In this document: positions 29,833-40,366 of the stretch, piece after piece | How positions within the stretch are numbered: the stretch's first letter is position 1 | Layout of the letters: the number at the start of each line of letters is the position of its first letter | Assembly (NCBI RefSeq): GCF_016653615.1 | Contig: NZ_CP067393.1 | Coordinates: forward strand, 1,751,673 to 1,815,672 | Length of the DNA stretch: 64,000 nt | Direction of reading: 5' to 3' | Source: Entomomonas asaccharolytica | GTDB lineage: Bacteria > Pseudomonadota > Gammaproteobacteria > Pseudomonadales > Pseudomonadaceae | Program-made: the position numbers and the translations under genes | Notes under the pieces: model-generated | Told to the model about the DNA's origin: nothing | Databases searched by the model: none | The model's input: only the letters and a program-made list of their open reading frames with translations

Positions 29833-31965
29833 ATGCTCAATAACGAACTCAAGTCGCAAATTCAACAAGCTTACTCTAACTTCTTAGAAGCTAAAGGGTT
29901 AAAACCTCGTTATGGACAAAGACTAATGATTGCTGAAATTGCAAAAGTCTTTGGCACAATTACTACTGATGACAAAGGCCAGCGTGTTGGTGACCCTGCC
30001 ATTATAGCAGTTGAAGCAGGTACTGGCACAGGTAAAACAGTAGCTTATAGTATCGCTGCAATACCTTGTGCCCAATTTGAAGAAAAGCAATTAGTTATTT
30101 CAACCGCTACCGTTGCCTTACAAGAGCAAATTATCTATAAAGACTTACCTGATATTGCTAAACATACCAATTTAAGCTTCACTTATGCATTAGCGAAAGG
30201 TCGTGGTCGTTACCTTTGTTTAACCAAATTAGATCGTTTATTACAAGAAGACCAATATACTAGCGATTCATTATTTGAAGACACATTAGAAAATACCAAT
30301 AAACCTGATATCAAGCTATACAAAACCATGCTAGATAAACTAGCCAGTGGTAAATGGAATGGTGATCGTGATGGTTGGCAAGAAGTGATTACAGATGATG
30401 AATGGCATAATGTAACCACAGAACATAGCCAATGCACTAATAGACTATGCACTAATTTTCAACAATGCCCCTTTTTTAAAGCACGCACCCAACTGGAAGA
30501 TGTGGATATTATTGTCACTAATCATGATATGGTATTAGCTGATTTAGCTTTAGGAGGTGGCGTAGTATTACCCGCCCCCCAACAAAGCTTATATATTTTT
30601 GATGAAGGACACCATCTAGCTGATAAAGCAATCAATCATTTTGCTCATTTTACACGCTTACAATCCACTAGTGACTGGTTGGATCAAACCTCAAAAACAC
30701 TCACTAAACTATTAAAACAATTTTCTCCCAGTGGCGATTTTGGCAGACTATTAGAGAAAATACCTGAGTTAATTATCCCTTTAAGAGAACAACAGCATTT
30801 TATGCTCAATGCATGCATGGGCTTATTTTCCATACCTGAGACAAAAGACGCTGATAATCAAGAAGCCCCCCGTTATCGCTTTAACCATGGGATTATTCCA
30901 GAAAACATATTAACCATCGCTACGGAGCTAAAAAAGGGCTTTGTGTCACTAGTTGATTGTTTAAGCCATCTCACTGATCTATTAAAACAAGCCATGGATG
31001 GTAAAATTAATTTAAGCTTACCGTCTTATGTTGCTGAGGATTGGTACCCTGCTTTTGGTGCATTACTAAACCGTGCTGAAAACAATTGGCAATTATGGAC
31101 AGCCTTTACTGTGTTAGATAAAGAAGAAAAACCACCTCATGCGCGTTGGCTTACCTTATATACTTCTGGTAATTATTTAGATATTGAGGTTAATGCCAGC
31201 CCTATTTTAGCGGCCGATACATTACGTCAATCACTTTGGAATACGGCTCATGGTGCATTACTTACCTCAGCTACCTTAACGGCTTTAGGTAAATTTGATC
31301 GATTGATTATGCGTGCAGGGCTTCCAGATTCTACCGTTACATGCATTGTGCCAAGCCCCTTTCAATACGAACAAGTGGGTTTACTACAAGTACCTAATCT
31401 TAAAGCCGACCCTAGAGATGTGGCTGATCATACTGCCGCTATTATCAAAGCATTACCAGAGCTTACTAAAGATTATCAAGGTACATTGGTATTATTCTCT
31501 TCAAGAAAACAAATGCAAGATGTTTATGCAGGGCTAACCACTACCTACCAAGAATCTATATTGGTACAAAGTAGCTTATCTAAACAAGAACTACTTAAGC
31601 AACATAAAACTCGTATTGATGAAGGTTTAACCAGTATTTTATTTGGTCTTGCCAGTTTAGCTGAAGGTGTTGATTTACCTGGCGAGTATTGTGAACATGT
31701 AATTATTGCAAAAATCCCCTTTGCAGTACCTGATGATCCTATTGAAGCGGCATTAGCCGAATGGATTGAAAAAAGAGGCGGTAATCCCTTTATGGAAATT
31801 ACCGTACCTGATGCTTCTTTACGTCTTATTCAAGCCTGTGGCCGCTTAATACGTACTGAACAAGATAAAGGCACTATAACATTACTTGATCGTCGTATTA
31901 TCAATAAAAGTTATGGCAAAGCATTACTTAATGCCTTACCACCTTTTAGAAGAGAAATTCATTAA
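29833..31965 (+). CDS. dinG: ATP-dependent DNA helicase DinG
   Basis: XPD-like superfamily 2, 5'-3' helicase that unwinds D-loops, R-loops and forked DNA and helps replication past transcription. The Walker A EAGTGTGKT is at 61-69, the DEAH-type box reads DEGH (FDEGHHLAD), and helicase motif VI is in RLIQACGRLIRT. Clustered cysteines in LCTNFQQCPFF and an upstream RYLCL fit the Fe-S domain. At 710 residues it is close to E. coli DinG (716). I saw no clear LexA box upstream. Confidence 0.95.
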   Translation: MLNNELKSQIQQAYSNFLEAKGLKPRYGQRLMIAEIAKVFGTITTDDKGQRVGDPAIIAVEAGTGTGKTVAYSIAAIPCAQFEEKQLVISTATVALQEQIIYKDLPDIAKHTNLSFTYALAKGRGRYLCLTKLDRLLQEDQYTSDSLFEDTLENTNKPDIKLYKTMLDKLASGKWNGDRDGWQEVITDDEWHNVTTEHSQCTNRLCTNFQQCPFFKARTQLEDVDIIVTNHDMVLADLALGGGVVLPAPQQSLYIFDEGHHLADKAINHFAHFTRLQSTSDWLDQTSKTLTKLLKQFSPSGDFGRLLEKIPELIIPLREQQHFMLNACMGLFSIPETKDADNQEAPRYRFNHGIIPENILTIATELKKGFVSLVDCLSHLTDLLKQAMDGKINLSLPSYVAEDWYPAFGALLNRAENNWQLWTAFTVLDKEEKPPHARWLTLYTSGNYLDIEVNASPILAADTLRQSLWNTAHGALLTSATLTALGKFDRLIMRAGLPDSTVTCIVPSPFQYEQVGLLQVPNLKADPRDVADHTAAIIKALPELTKDYQGTLVLFSSRKQMQDVYAGLTTTYQESILVQSSLSKQELLKQHKTRIDEGLTSILFGLASLAEGVDLPGEYCEHVIIAKIPFAVPDDPIEAALAEWIEKRGGNPFMEITVPDASLRLIQACGRLIRTEQDKGTITLLDRRIINKSYGKALLNALPPFRREIH

Positions 31966-32015
31966 TATCAAATACATCAAAGTATAAATACACATTAACA
32001 TACACTTTACAAAAA

Positions 32016-32221
32016 TATAATAGTTGCTATTTAACTGAAATACGCGCATAGTGACAGTGCGTTCTCAAGTTGAATCGTTTTTTCTGGTTGCACTTCTTAC
32101 TGACTTTCTTGTCAATATTGTTTTCTTCCATAGCTATGTTTCTCTGCTTGATACTTATATTTAGTTTAACTCTATAAGCCAGCACGCATTTTTTTATTTT
32201 TTATTTAGGAATTTCAATATT
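32016..32221 (+). promoter_or_regulatory. Probable promoter and long 5' leader of the cold-shock gene
   Basis: A perfect TATAAT at 32016-32021 has TTAACA 15 bases upstream. Transcription starting a few bases later would give a 5' leader of about 190-195 bases before the ATG at 32222, the size known for cspA-type leaders that refold with temperature. The leader is pyrimidine-rich in its second half. No exact E. coli cold-box match was seen. Confidence 0.5.
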
Positions 32222-32428
32222 ATGAAAACAGGTATAGTAAAGTGGTTTAACGAAGAAAAAGGTTTCGGTTTTATCACGCCTACAGATGGCAGCAAAGATT
32301 GCTTTGCTCATTACTCAGAAATCGCTAGCTCAGGATTCAAAACCCTAATGGAAGGTCAACAAGTATCTTTCACTGTTACCCAAGGTAGCAAAGGGCCACA
32401 AGCAACTAATATTCAATTAGTAGCTTAA
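32222..32428 (+). CDS. CspA-family cold-shock protein
   Basis: A 68-residue single cold-shock domain that binds RNA or single-stranded DNA. The RNP1 motif KGFGFI is at 13-18. RNP2 reads CFAHY at 27-31, where most CspA proteins have the pattern VFVHF, so two of the usual residues differ. The length and the GQQVSF and GPQATNIQ segments are otherwise standard. ATTTAGGA lies about 10 bases upstream of the ATG. A long leader and a 3' hairpin bound it as a single-gene transcript. Confidence 0.95.
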   Translation: MKTGIVKWFNEEKGFGFITPTDGSKDCFAHYSEIASSGFKTLMEGQQVSFTVTQGSKGPQATNIQLVA

Positions 32429-32436
32429 TTGTCTAT

Positions 32437-32466
32437 AAGCTCTATATAACCTATATAGAGCTTTTT
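32437..32466 (+). terminator. Rho-independent terminator of the cold-shock gene
   Basis: AGCTCTATATA and TATATAGAGCT form an 11-bp stem with a three-base loop, followed by a T run on the plus strand, 10 bases after the stop codon. Confidence 0.8.
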
Positions 32467-32495
32467 ATATCTTCCTTTTTTATTCGCTGTTAAAT

Positions 32496-33467
32496 CTAAT
32501 CTCTAACTTTTTGCTGATTCTCTAAAAACCATTGATAGGTATCTTGCAATCCTTGCGCTAAACCGATACTAGCCTGCCAACCCAATATATCTAAACGTGA
32601 TACATCTAATAATTTACGTGGTGTACCATCTGGCTTACTGCTATCAAATACTAATTCCCCAGTAAAACCCGTTGTTTTAGCTATTAATTCTGCTAACTCC
32701 CTGATAGTGCAGTCTTTACCTGTTCCCACATTTATATGGGATAACATAGGCTGTGTATGTGATTGATAAAAAGCTTTCTCTAATTCCATCACGTGGACAC
32801 AGGCAGCAGCCATATCATCAACATGCAAAAATTCGCGACGTGGATTACCGCTTCCCCAAATGGTCACCGTTTCCTCTTTATTTTCAACTGCCTCATGAAA
32901 ACGACGTAATAACGCAGGGATTACATGACTATTTTCAGCATGAAAATTATCATTAGGACCATATAAATTGGTAGGCATTACACTACGGTAATCTCGCTGA
33001 TATTGTCTATTATAGCTTTCACACAGTTTTATACCTGCTATTTTAGCAATCGCGTATGGCTCATTAGTCGCCTCTAACACACCAGTGAGTAATGAGTCTT
33101 CACGCATTGGCTGCTCTGCTAGCTTAGGATAAATACAGGAAGAACCTAGAAAGAGTAATTTATTCACATCAGCCTTATGTGCTGCATGAATAATATTAGC
33201 CTCAATCATTAGATTTTCATAAATAAACTCAGCAGGATAAGTATTATTAGCATGTATCCCACCTACCTTAGCAGCCGCAAGATAAACTTGCTGTATGCTA
33301 TTCTGTTGAAAGAAATCGTTAACCGCCTGTTGGTCTAATAAATCTAAATCTTTGCGAGAGCGAGTGACAATATTAGTATAGCCCAATGCCTTTAAACGAC
33401 GAATAATCGCTGAGCCAGCCATTCCCTTATAACCTGCAACAAAAATAGCTTGATCTAAGGCGTGCAT
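32496..33467 (-). CDS. fcl: GDP-L-fucose synthase
   Basis: Bifunctional 3,5-epimerase/4-reductase that turns GDP-4-keto-6-deoxymannose into GDP-L-fucose. The 323-residue SDR has the NADP motif [12 protein letters not shown] at about 10-21, [15 protein letters not shown] with the catalytic serine and cysteine, and the [13 protein letters not shown] motif. It begins 5 bases after gmd, with its ribosome site inside the gmd end, so the two are one operon. Function depends on GDP-mannose from manC. Confidence 0.94.
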   Translation of the reverse strand: MHALDQAIFVAGYKGMAGSAIIRRLKALGYTNIVTRSRKDLDLLDQQAVNDFFQQNSIQQVYLAAAKVGGIHANNTYPAEFIYENLMIEANIIHAAHKADVNKLLFLGSSCIYPKLAEQPMREDSLLTGVLEATNEPYAIAKIAGIKLCESYNRQYQRDYRSVMPTNLYGPNDNFHAENSHVIPALLRRFHEAVENKEETVTIWGSGNPRREFLHVDDMAAACVHVMELEKAFYQSHTQPMLSHINVGTGKDCTIRELAELIAKTTGFTGELVFDSSKPDGTPRKLLDVSRLDILGWQASIGLAQGLQDTYQWFLENQQKVRD

Positions 33468-33472
33468 TGCTA

Positions 33473-34594
33473 CTAGTCCTCTATACTGACAGGTAATTCA
33501 TAACCATGTTGTTTTAATAAGGCATGGCGTTTAGCTGTTTTTAGGTCTTCTTTAACCATATCGTGACACATTTCTTGAACGGTAATTTCAGGCTCCCAAC
33601 CTAGTTTCTGTTTAGCTTTAGTCGGATCACCTAATAAAGTTTCAACCTCTGTTGGGCGGAAATAACGGGGATCGACCTTGACAATAATATCGCCCACTTT
33701 TAAAGCAGGTGCATCTTGCCCTGTAATTGCTGTAATCACAGCTTGTTCGTTAACGCCTTCACCCTTAAATTCAAGGCTTATACCCAACTCTTCAGCTGAC
33801 CAGCGAATAAAATCTCGCACCGAATATTGCTTACCTGTAGCAATAACGAAATCTTCTGGCTGCTCCTGTTGTAACATAAGCCATTGCATTCGCACATAGT
33901 CTTTAGCATGCCCCCAGTCACGCAAGGCATTTAGATTACCAAGATACAAACATTGCTCTAAACCTTGAGCAATATAAGCTAGACCACGGGTAATTTTACG
34001 TGTAACAAAGGTTTCTCCTCGACGTGGCGACTCGTGATTAAATAAAATACCATTGCAAGCATACATACCATAGGCTTCACGATAATTTACAGTAATCCAA
34101 TAAGCATAGAGCTTAGCTGCCGCATATGGAGAGCGTGGATAAAAAGGTGTAGTCTCTTTTTGTGGCGTTTCTTGTACTAAACCATAAAGCTCAGAAGTAG
34201 AGGCTTGGTAAAAGCGCGTTTTATTCTCTAAGCCTAATAACCGAATAGCTTCTAATATCCTTAGGGTACCCATCGCATCAACATCAGCGGTATATTCTGG
34301 AGACTCAAAACTCACTGCCACATGTGATTGCGCGCCAAGATTATAAATCTCATCAGGTTGTATTTGTTGAATAATACGGGTTAAATTAGAAGTATCGGTT
34401 AGATCGCCATAATGCAAAATAAAGTTTTTATTTTCTACATGGGGATCTTGATAGATATGGTCTATCCGTTGGGTATTAAATGACGAAGCACGACGTTTAA
34501 TGCCATGCACTTGATACCCTTTTTCTAATAAAAATTCAGCAAGATAGGAACCATCTTGCCCAGTAATACCAGTTATTAATGCTTTTTTAGCCAT
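33473..34594 (-). CDS. gmd: GDP-mannose 4,6-dehydratase
   Basis: Converts GDP-mannose to GDP-4-keto-6-deoxy-D-mannose. The motifs [20 protein letters not shown] (6-25), [14 protein letters not shown] and [10 protein letters not shown] are intact in 373 residues, the usual Gmd length. In P. aeruginosa gmd is paired with rmd for D-rhamnose. Here the partner is fcl, which points to L-fucose or a fucose-derived sugar. It is downstream of ppsA on the same strand but separated by about 50 bases. Confidence 0.95.
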   Translation of the reverse strand: MAKKALITGITGQDGSYLAEFLLEKGYQVHGIKRRASSFNTQRIDHIYQDPHVENKNFILHYGDLTDTSNLTRIIQQIQPDEIYNLGAQSHVAVSFESPEYTADVDAMGTLRILEAIRLLGLENKTRFYQASTSELYGLVQETPQKETTPFYPRSPYAAAKLYAYWITVNYREAYGMYACNGILFNHESPRRGETFVTRKITRGLAYIAQGLEQCLYLGNLNALRDWGHAKDYVRMQWLMLQQEQPEDFVIATGKQYSVRDFIRWSAEELGISLEFKGEGVNEQAVITAITGQDAPALKVGDIIVKVDPRYFRPTEVETLLGDPTKAKQKLGWEPEITVQEMCHDMVKEDLKTAKRHALLKQHGYELPVSIED

Positions 34595-34646
34595 TGCTAA
34601 TCCTTGAAAACTGCCCTTACTCAGTATTTGATAAGGGCAATTTAAC

Positions 34647-37019
34647 TTATTGATTATCAGCTAAGAAGAACCACGTATCTAACACTGAATCAGGATTTAA
34701 TGAAACACTTTCGATACCTTGCTCCATCAACCATTTTGCTAAATCAGGATGATCTGATGGGCCTTGGCCACAAATACCAATGTATTTATCAGCTTTACGA
34801 CAAGCTTGAATAGCCATCGATAATAGTTTCTTAACTGCTGGATTACGCTCATCAAATAAATGAGCGATAACACCTGAATCTCTATCTAAGCCTAAAGTTA
34901 ATTGGGTCATATCGTTAGAGCCAATAGAGAAACCATCAAAATACTCTAAAAACTCATCTGCAAGTAAAGCATTGGATGGTAATTCGCACATCATAATAAC
35001 GCGCAAACCATTCTCACCTCGTTTTAAGCCATATTCAGCTAATAAATCAATCACTTGGCTAGCTTCACCTAAGGTACGAACAAAAGGCACCATCAGTTCT
35101 ACGTTGGTTAAGCCCATTTCTTCACGCACCCTTTTCATGGCACGACACTCTAGCTCAAAGCAATCTCGGAAAGACTCGCTAATATAACGAGAAGCACCAC
35201 GGAAGCCCAACATAGGGTTTTCTTCTTCTGGTTCGTATAGCTTGCCACCAATTAAGTTAGCATATTCATTGGATTTAAAGTCAGATAGACGTACAATAAC
35301 TTTCTTTGGATAGAAAGCAGCGGCTAAGGTACTCACCCCTTCCACTAGCTTATCGACATAGAAATCTACAGGGCTACCATATCCAGCAATACGTTTTTCA
35401 ACTGCTTCTTTAACATCCATTGGCAAGCCATTAAAGTTTAATAGTGCTTTTGGATGTACCCCAATCATACGGTTAATAATAAATTCTAAGCGTGCTAAGC
35501 CAACACCCTCATTCGGTAGCATAGAGAAATCAAAAGCACGATCAGGATTACCCACATTCATCATGATTTTGAATTTTAAAGGTGGCATAGCGTCCACTGA
35601 GCTTTTACGAATATCAAAATCTAATTTACCTTCGTAAATAACCCCTGTATCACCCTCTGCACAAGAAACTGTCACTTCTTGACCATCTTTTAAAACTTTA
35701 GTTGCATCGCCACAACCTACTACCGCTGGTATACCTAGTTCACGGGCAATAATAGCGGCATGGCAAGTACGACCACCGCGATTGGTAACAATCGCGCTTG
35801 CGCGCTTCATTACTGGCTCCCAATCTGGATCAGTCATATCAGAGACTAATACATCACCTGCTTGTACCTTATCCATTTCAGCTACGCTATGGATAATTTT
35901 GACTGGGCCAGAGCCTATACGCTGTCCAATTGAACGACCTTCTACCAGAATATTACCTTTTTCTTTCATAAGGTAACGTTCCATTACACTGACATTAGTA
36001 CGGCTTTTTACGGTCTCAGGACGCGATTGCACAATATAAAGTTTGCCATCATCACCATCTTTCGCCCATTCAATATCCATTGGACGACCATAGTGCTTTT
36101 CAATAATCAGTGCTTGTTTAGCAAGATTAGCTACTTCCTCATCTGTTATACAGAAACGAGCGCGCTCTTTATTAGCCACATCAACTGTTTTTACGGAACG
36201 ACCTGCTTTAGCTTCATCCCCATAAACCATTTTAATGGCTTTACTACCTAGATTGCGACGTAAAATAGCAGGACGGCCAGCTTCTAAGGTAGGTTTATGG
36301 ACATAAAACTCATCAGGATTAACAGCGCCTTGCACAACAGTTTCACCTAAACCATAAGCACCCGTAATAAATACTACATCCCTAAAACCAGATTCAGTAT
36401 CTAAGGTAAACATTACCCCTGCTGTGCCCGTTTCAGAACGAACCATGCGTTGCACACCAGCAGATAAGGCAACTATTTTATGGTCGAAACCTTGATGGAC
36501 ACGATAAGCAATAGCGCGATCATTAAATAAAGAAGCAAATACTTCTTTAGCGGCACGAATAACATTATCCACGCCACGAATATTTAAAAAGGTTTCTTGT
36601 TGGCCTGCGAAAGAGGCATCTGGAAGGTCTTCTGCAGTTGCTGAAGAACGAACTGCTACAGCAATATCGTGACCTTGTGCTAATTCAGCAAATGCTGCAC
36701 GAATATCTGCATCTAATTGTGCAGGAAACTCAGCCTCCATAATCCATTGGCGGATTTGGCTACCTGCTTTAGCTAAAGCATTAACATCATCTACATCTAA
36801 TGTGTCTAGTAAATCATGGATACGATTATTTAAACCACTTTGCTCTAAAAACTCGCGATAAGCGTCTGCCGTTGTTGCAAAGCCACCTGGTACGGAAACC
36901 CCTGCACCAGCTAGATTACTAATCATTTCACCCAAAGAGGCATTCTTGCCTCCTACCTTCTCTACATCATGTACGCCTACATTTTCTAATGAAACTACGT
37001 ACTTTGTATTAGTCGCCAA
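34647..37019 (-). CDS. ppsA: Phosphoenolpyruvate synthase
   Basis: Makes PEP from pyruvate and ATP during growth on gluconeogenic substrates. In order it has an ATP-grasp nucleotide domain ([12 protein letters not shown] near 22-33), the swivelling phosphohistidine domain with catalytic histidine in [21 protein letters not shown] (near 420), and the PEP-binding TIM barrel with [17 protein letters not shown] and the acid-base cysteine in [10 protein letters not shown]. The length is 790 residues (E. coli 792). It is divergent from its own regulator ppsR across about 190 bases. Confidence 0.97.
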   Translation of the reverse strand: MATNTKYVVSLENVGVHDVEKVGGKNASLGEMISNLAGAGVSVPGGFATTADAYREFLEQSGLNNRIHDLLDTLDVDDVNALAKAGSQIRQWIMEAEFPAQLDADIRAAFAELAQGHDIAVAVRSSATAEDLPDASFAGQQETFLNIRGVDNVIRAAKEVFASLFNDRAIAYRVHQGFDHKIVALSAGVQRMVRSETGTAGVMFTLDTESGFRDVVFITGAYGLGETVVQGAVNPDEFYVHKPTLEAGRPAILRRNLGSKAIKMVYGDEAKAGRSVKTVDVANKERARFCITDEEVANLAKQALIIEKHYGRPMDIEWAKDGDDGKLYIVQSRPETVKSRTNVSVMERYLMKEKGNILVEGRSIGQRIGSGPVKIIHSVAEMDKVQAGDVLVSDMTDPDWEPVMKRASAIVTNRGGRTCHAAIIARELGIPAVVGCGDATKVLKDGQEVTVSCAEGDTGVIYEGKLDFDIRKSSVDAMPPLKFKIMMNVGNPDRAFDFSMLPNEGVGLARLEFIINRMIGVHPKALLNFNGLPMDVKEAVEKRIAGYGSPVDFYVDKLVEGVSTLAAAFYPKKVIVRLSDFKSNEYANLIGGKLYEPEEENPMLGFRGASRYISESFRDCFELECRAMKRVREEMGLTNVELMVPFVRTLGEASQVIDLLAEYGLKRGENGLRVIMMCELPSNALLADEFLEYFDGFSIGSNDMTQLTLGLDRDSGVIAHLFDERNPAVKKLLSMAIQACRKADKYIGICGQGPSDHPDLAKWLMEQGIESVSLNPDSVLDTWFFLADNQ

Positions 37020-37209
37020 GGCTGTCTCTCCACTCTAACGATTGACAATAGGTCACACTAGATGACACAGTTAATATCTATCATAATGAAAATACTAAAC
37101 AAACATATTTTTTTAGCAAATACTTTTTAAAAAAACTTACCAATAAAAAATAATCGCATTACTATATCAGACTTAAGCACAATATTGTTTATTTTTAGGC
37201 AAGCATTTT

Positions 37210-38019
37210 ATGAAAAGAACCGCATTTTTTGTCTCTGATGGTACGGGTATCACGGCTGAAGCAATAGGTCATAGCTTATTGTCACAGTTTGATAAAATAG
37301 AACTACAGATGACCACCAAGCCGTATATTAATACTGTGGAAAAAGCGCAGCAACTTGTCCAACAAGTTAATGAAGCCGCAGAAAAAGATGGTTTGCGCCC
37401 ACTTGTTTTTGAAACCATTGTCAATCAAGAAATTAGTAATACCTTAAAACAATGTAACGGCTTTATTATTAATATTTTTTCTACTTTTCTATCTTCTTTA
37501 GAAGCCGAGCTAGATACTAAAGCCACTGGCTCGGTGGGCAAAACTCACTCTATTTCAAATAGTTATGTAGATCGTATTGATGCTATTAACTTTGCCCTAG
37601 ATAATGATGATGGTTCACGTACTCGTTTTTATGATCGTGCTGATATTATTCTAATTGGTGCCTCACGCACAGGTAAAACCCCTAGCTGCCTTTATATGGC
37701 AATGCAATATGGGATACGTGCAGCTAATTACCCTCTTACTGAAGATGATTTAGAAAGTCGTAAATTACCAGAACCATTAAGAGATCATAAAAGAAAGCTA
37801 TTTGGCCTAACTATTGATGTAGACCGTTTAGTCGCTATTCGTAATGAGCGTCGCTCTAACAGTAAATATGCCAGTTATGCTCAATGCCAGTATGAAATCC
37901 AAGAGGTAGAAGCACTCTTTCAACGAGAAAATATTCCTTTTGTTAATTCTACGCATTTTTCAGTAGAAGAAATCGCTGCTAAAATCCTAGCGACCCAAAA
38001 TGTTACTCGACGCTTTTAA
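37210..38019 (+). CDS. ppsR: PEP synthase regulatory protein (bifunctional kinase/pyrophosphorylase, DUF299)
   Basis: Switches PpsA off by ADP-dependent threonine phosphorylation and on by Pi-dependent dephosphorylation. The P-loop GASRTGKT is at 150-157 in the expected context. The 269-residue length and the N-terminal [12 protein letters not shown] motif are those of the family. Divergent placement beside ppsA makes the assignment secure, since the family also includes PPDK regulators. It is followed 14 bases later by the zinc-ribbon gene. Confidence 0.94.
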   Translation: MKRTAFFVSDGTGITAEAIGHSLLSQFDKIELQMTTKPYINTVEKAQQLVQQVNEAAEKDGLRPLVFETIVNQEISNTLKQCNGFIINIFSTFLSSLEAELDTKATGSVGKTHSISNSYVDRIDAINFALDNDDGSRTRFYDRADIILIGASRTGKTPSCLYMAMQYGIRAANYPLTEDDLESRKLPEPLRDHKRKLFGLTIDVDRLVAIRNERRSNSKYASYAQCQYEIQEVEALFQRENIPFVNSTHFSVEEIAAKILATQNVTRRF

Positions 38020-38033
38020 TAAGGAGTTTTTGT

Positions 38034-38594
38034 ATGAAGTGTCCAAGCTGTCAACAAGGTGAATTAAAATACTCACAACTTGAAGAATCTCTACCTTGCC
38101 AAACCTGTAATCATTGTGCAGGCAATTGGTTATTACTGATCGACTATTTAAGTTGGCAAAGCGTTACTAAATTTGCACCAACTCCCGAAGAAATTAATAC
38201 AAATACAACCATTGAAGTAGATGAAACACGTAGAGCATTACTTTGCCCTGTCTCTGGCAAACTAATGACTAAATTCCGTATTTCTAGTAAAACCACTCAC
38301 AAAATTGATTTAAGTACTACAGTTAATGGTATTTGGTTAGATAAAGGGGAATGGGAACTGTTAAAACAACAAGGCCTATCCCATAAACTAAATAGTATTT
38401 TTACAGAACCTTATCAAAAGAGTATACGAGAGGAATTAGCTTCTAAATCCTTTGCAGAGCATTATCAACAACAATTTGGTGAAGAAACTTACCAAAAACT
38501 AAAGACGTTCCGCGCATGGTTGGATAAACAAGATAAACGTGCTGCTTTACTTGCCTATTTGATAGCGGAAGACCCTTATTCAGCCAATCGCTAA
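38034..38594 (+). CDS. Zinc-ribbon protein of the TFIIB-type (zf-TFIIB) domain family
   Basis: A 186-residue protein with an N-terminal zinc ribbon: CPSC at 3-6 and CQTCNHCAGNW near 22-32. A second related half follows (LLCPVSGKLMTKFRI, GIWLDKGEWELL), where the GxWLDxGE motif is typical of the family although one cysteine pair is incomplete. The C-terminus is helical and charged. The molecular function of these proteins is unknown. AAGGAG precedes the ATG, and it is probably co-transcribed with ppsR. Confidence 0.75.
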   Translation: MKCPSCQQGELKYSQLEESLPCQTCNHCAGNWLLLIDYLSWQSVTKFAPTPEEINTNTTIEVDETRRALLCPVSGKLMTKFRISSKTTHKIDLSTTVNGIWLDKGEWELLKQQGLSHKLNSIFTEPYQKSIREELASKSFAEHYQQQFGEETYQKLKTFRAWLDKQDKRAALLAYLIAEDPYSANR

Positions 38595-38617
38595 ACCTAT
38601 ATTAATAATCTTAAGAC

Positions 38618-38642
38618 TAGAGCCTAAATTAAATAGGCTCTA
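38618..38642. terminator. Hairpin between convergent zinc-ribbon and pyrF genes
   Basis: TAGAGCCTA and TAGGCTCTA form a 9-bp stem with a seven-base loop. Neither side has a strong T run, so efficiency as a terminator is uncertain. Confidence 0.5.
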
Positions 38643-38662
38643 TATAAAGAAAAGAATAAAAA

Positions 38663-39355
38663 TTACTGTAAGCTTATTAAAATATCTTCTAATGCTTGGG
38701 GAGGGTTAACTGCTTTGGTAATAGGGCGACCAATTACCAAATAATCTGAACCGTCTAGCATAGCCTGTGCAGGGGTTACAATACGTTGCTGGTCATGTTT
38801 ACTTGCCCCAACAGGTCTAATGCCTGGCGTTACCAATTTTAATTGAGGGAAGTTTAGCTTTAATGCCCTTGCCTCTTGTGCAGAGCTTACTAAACCATCT
38901 AATCTCGCTTCTGCTGCTAATTGTGCTAAGCTTAATACTTGTTGCTCTGGTGTTTTGGTAATACTTAGTTGCTGTAAATCCTCAAGCCCTAAACTTGTTA
39001 ACACAGTAACACCTATTAACAAGGTTTTACTGTTCATTTGATCTAATACATTACGACAAGCTTGCATCATGGCTAAGCCACCAACACAATGAATATCTAC
39101 CATCCACACCCCCATAGAGGCAGCCACTTTAACAGCCATTGCAGTGGTATTAGGGATATCATGGAATTTTAAATCTAAAAATACTTCAAATCCTATTTTT
39201 TGTAATTCCTCAACAATTTTTGGGCCAGTAACTGTAAATAACTCTTTCCCTATCTTCACACGACATTTAGTGGGGTCTAATTGTTTAGCTAAATTAATAG
39301 CATCTTCAACAGTCGAAAAGTCTAAGGCAACAATAACAGGACTAGTACAAGACAT
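38663..39355 (-). CDS. pyrF: Orotidine 5'-phosphate decarboxylase
   Basis: Last step of UMP synthesis. The catalytic motif DLKFHDIPNT is intact, as are GVTVLTS and VTPGIRP near the phosphate-binding end, where the barrel closes with LVIGRPITKA. I start at MSCTSPVIVALD (ATG at 39355), giving 230 residues like other gammaproteobacterial PyrF, with AGGA 10 bases upstream. A 12-residue longer frame exists but is not needed. It stands alone on the minus strand. Confidence 0.95.
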   Translation of the reverse strand: MSCTSPVIVALDFSTVEDAINLAKQLDPTKCRVKIGKELFTVTGPKIVEELQKIGFEVFLDLKFHDIPNTTAMAVKVAASMGVWMVDIHCVGGLAMMQACRNVLDQMNSKTLLIGVTVLTSLGLEDLQQLSITKTPEQQVLSLAQLAAEARLDGLVSSAQEARALKLNFPQLKLVTPGIRPVGASKHDQQRIVTPAQAMLDGSDYLVIGRPITKAVNPPQALEDILISLQ

Positions 39356-39517
39356 GTAAAGGGATTCCTTTAAATAGATAGTTGAGATCAAGCTAAATGC
39401 TGTTTAACAAACCTTTTTTGAATACAGTAAAGAATTTGTTAGATTAAAAGCTAGTTGCATTTTATTAAATACCTTCATCATAATAAACCAATTTATTGGT
39501 TATTTTGAATATTTTAT

Positions 39518-40366
39518 ATGCGTTGGAAAAATCGTCGAGAAAGCGACAATATTGAAGATCGTCGCTCAGATCAATCTATGCCCATGGGTGGCTTTAGTCT
39601 ACCTCGTGGTAAGCTAGGCATTGCCGTTATTGTTATTGTGTTTGTAGCAAGTTACTATGGTATAGATCTTACTCCTTTACTCACAGGCCAATCTTCTCCT
39701 GTAGCTACTCAACAGCAACCAGTAGATACAACCCGTGATAATGAAATGGCGCAATTTACCTCGGTAGTATTAGCCACCACAGAAGATACTTGGACTAACA
39801 TTTTCCAACAGATGGGTAAACAATATACCGATCCTAAACTGGTGCTTTACCGTGGCGCGACACGTACAGGTTGTGGTGTCGGTCAATCTGTGATGGGCCC
39901 CTTCTATTGCCCAACTGATAGCACTGTCTATATTGACCTTTCTTTCTATGAAGAAATGAAAACTCGCTTTGGTGCAGGTGGTGATTTTGCCCAAGGTTAT
40001 GTTATTGCTCACGAAGTTGGCCATCATGTACAGCACTTATTAGGTATCACCGATAAAATGCGTGCTATGCAACAAGGCCGCAGTGAAGTAGAACAAAATA
40101 AATTATCGGTTAAATTAGAATTACAAGCTGATTGTTTAGCAGGTGTATGGGGGCATTATATGGAAAATGAAAATATTCTAGACCCCAATGATCTACAAGA
40201 AGCCCTTAATGCAGCTATGGCTATTGGTGATGACAGATTACAAAAACAGGCTCAAGGCCGTGTAATTCCAGATAGTTTTACTCATGGCACATCAGAACAA
40301 CGTTATACTTGGTTTAAAACAGGGTTTGATAGCGGTAAAGTAAGTAGTTGTAATACCTTTAACTGA
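39518..40366 (+). CDS. Neutral zinc metallopeptidase (YpfJ family), membrane anchored
   Basis: A 282-residue protein of the YpfJ/zinc_peptidase family. A charged N-terminus ([18 protein letters not shown]) precedes one membrane segment at about 33-48. A linker and the peptidase domain follow, with HEVGH at 165-169 and the glutamate-containing ELQADCLAG motif as likely third ligand. The substrate is unknown. The start codon has no evident Shine-Dalgarno sequence; a 7-base dyad lies 16-32 bases upstream. The 3' end overlaps the convergent CobW-type gene by 8 bases. Confidence 0.88.
   Translation: MRWKNRRESDNIEDRRSDQSMPMGGFSLPRGKLGIAVIVIVFVASYYGIDLTPLLTGQSSPVATQQQPVDTTRDNEMAQFTSVVLATTEDTWTNIFQQMGKQYTDPKLVLYRGATRTGCGVGQSVMGPFYCPTDSTVYIDLSFYEEMKTRFGAGGDFAQGYVIAHEVGHHVQHLLGITDKMRAMQQGRSEVEQNKLSVKLELQADCLAGVWGHYMENENILDPNDLQEALNAAMAIGDDRLQKQAQGRVIPDSFTHGTSEQRYTWFKTGFDSGKVSSCNTFN

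Noticed and set aside
20342-34594. Genomic island carrying the polysaccharide genes
   Set aside because: No integrase, transposase, tRNA boundary or direct repeats flank it, and housekeeping genes (grxB, dinG, csp) interrupt it; base composition looks like the rest.
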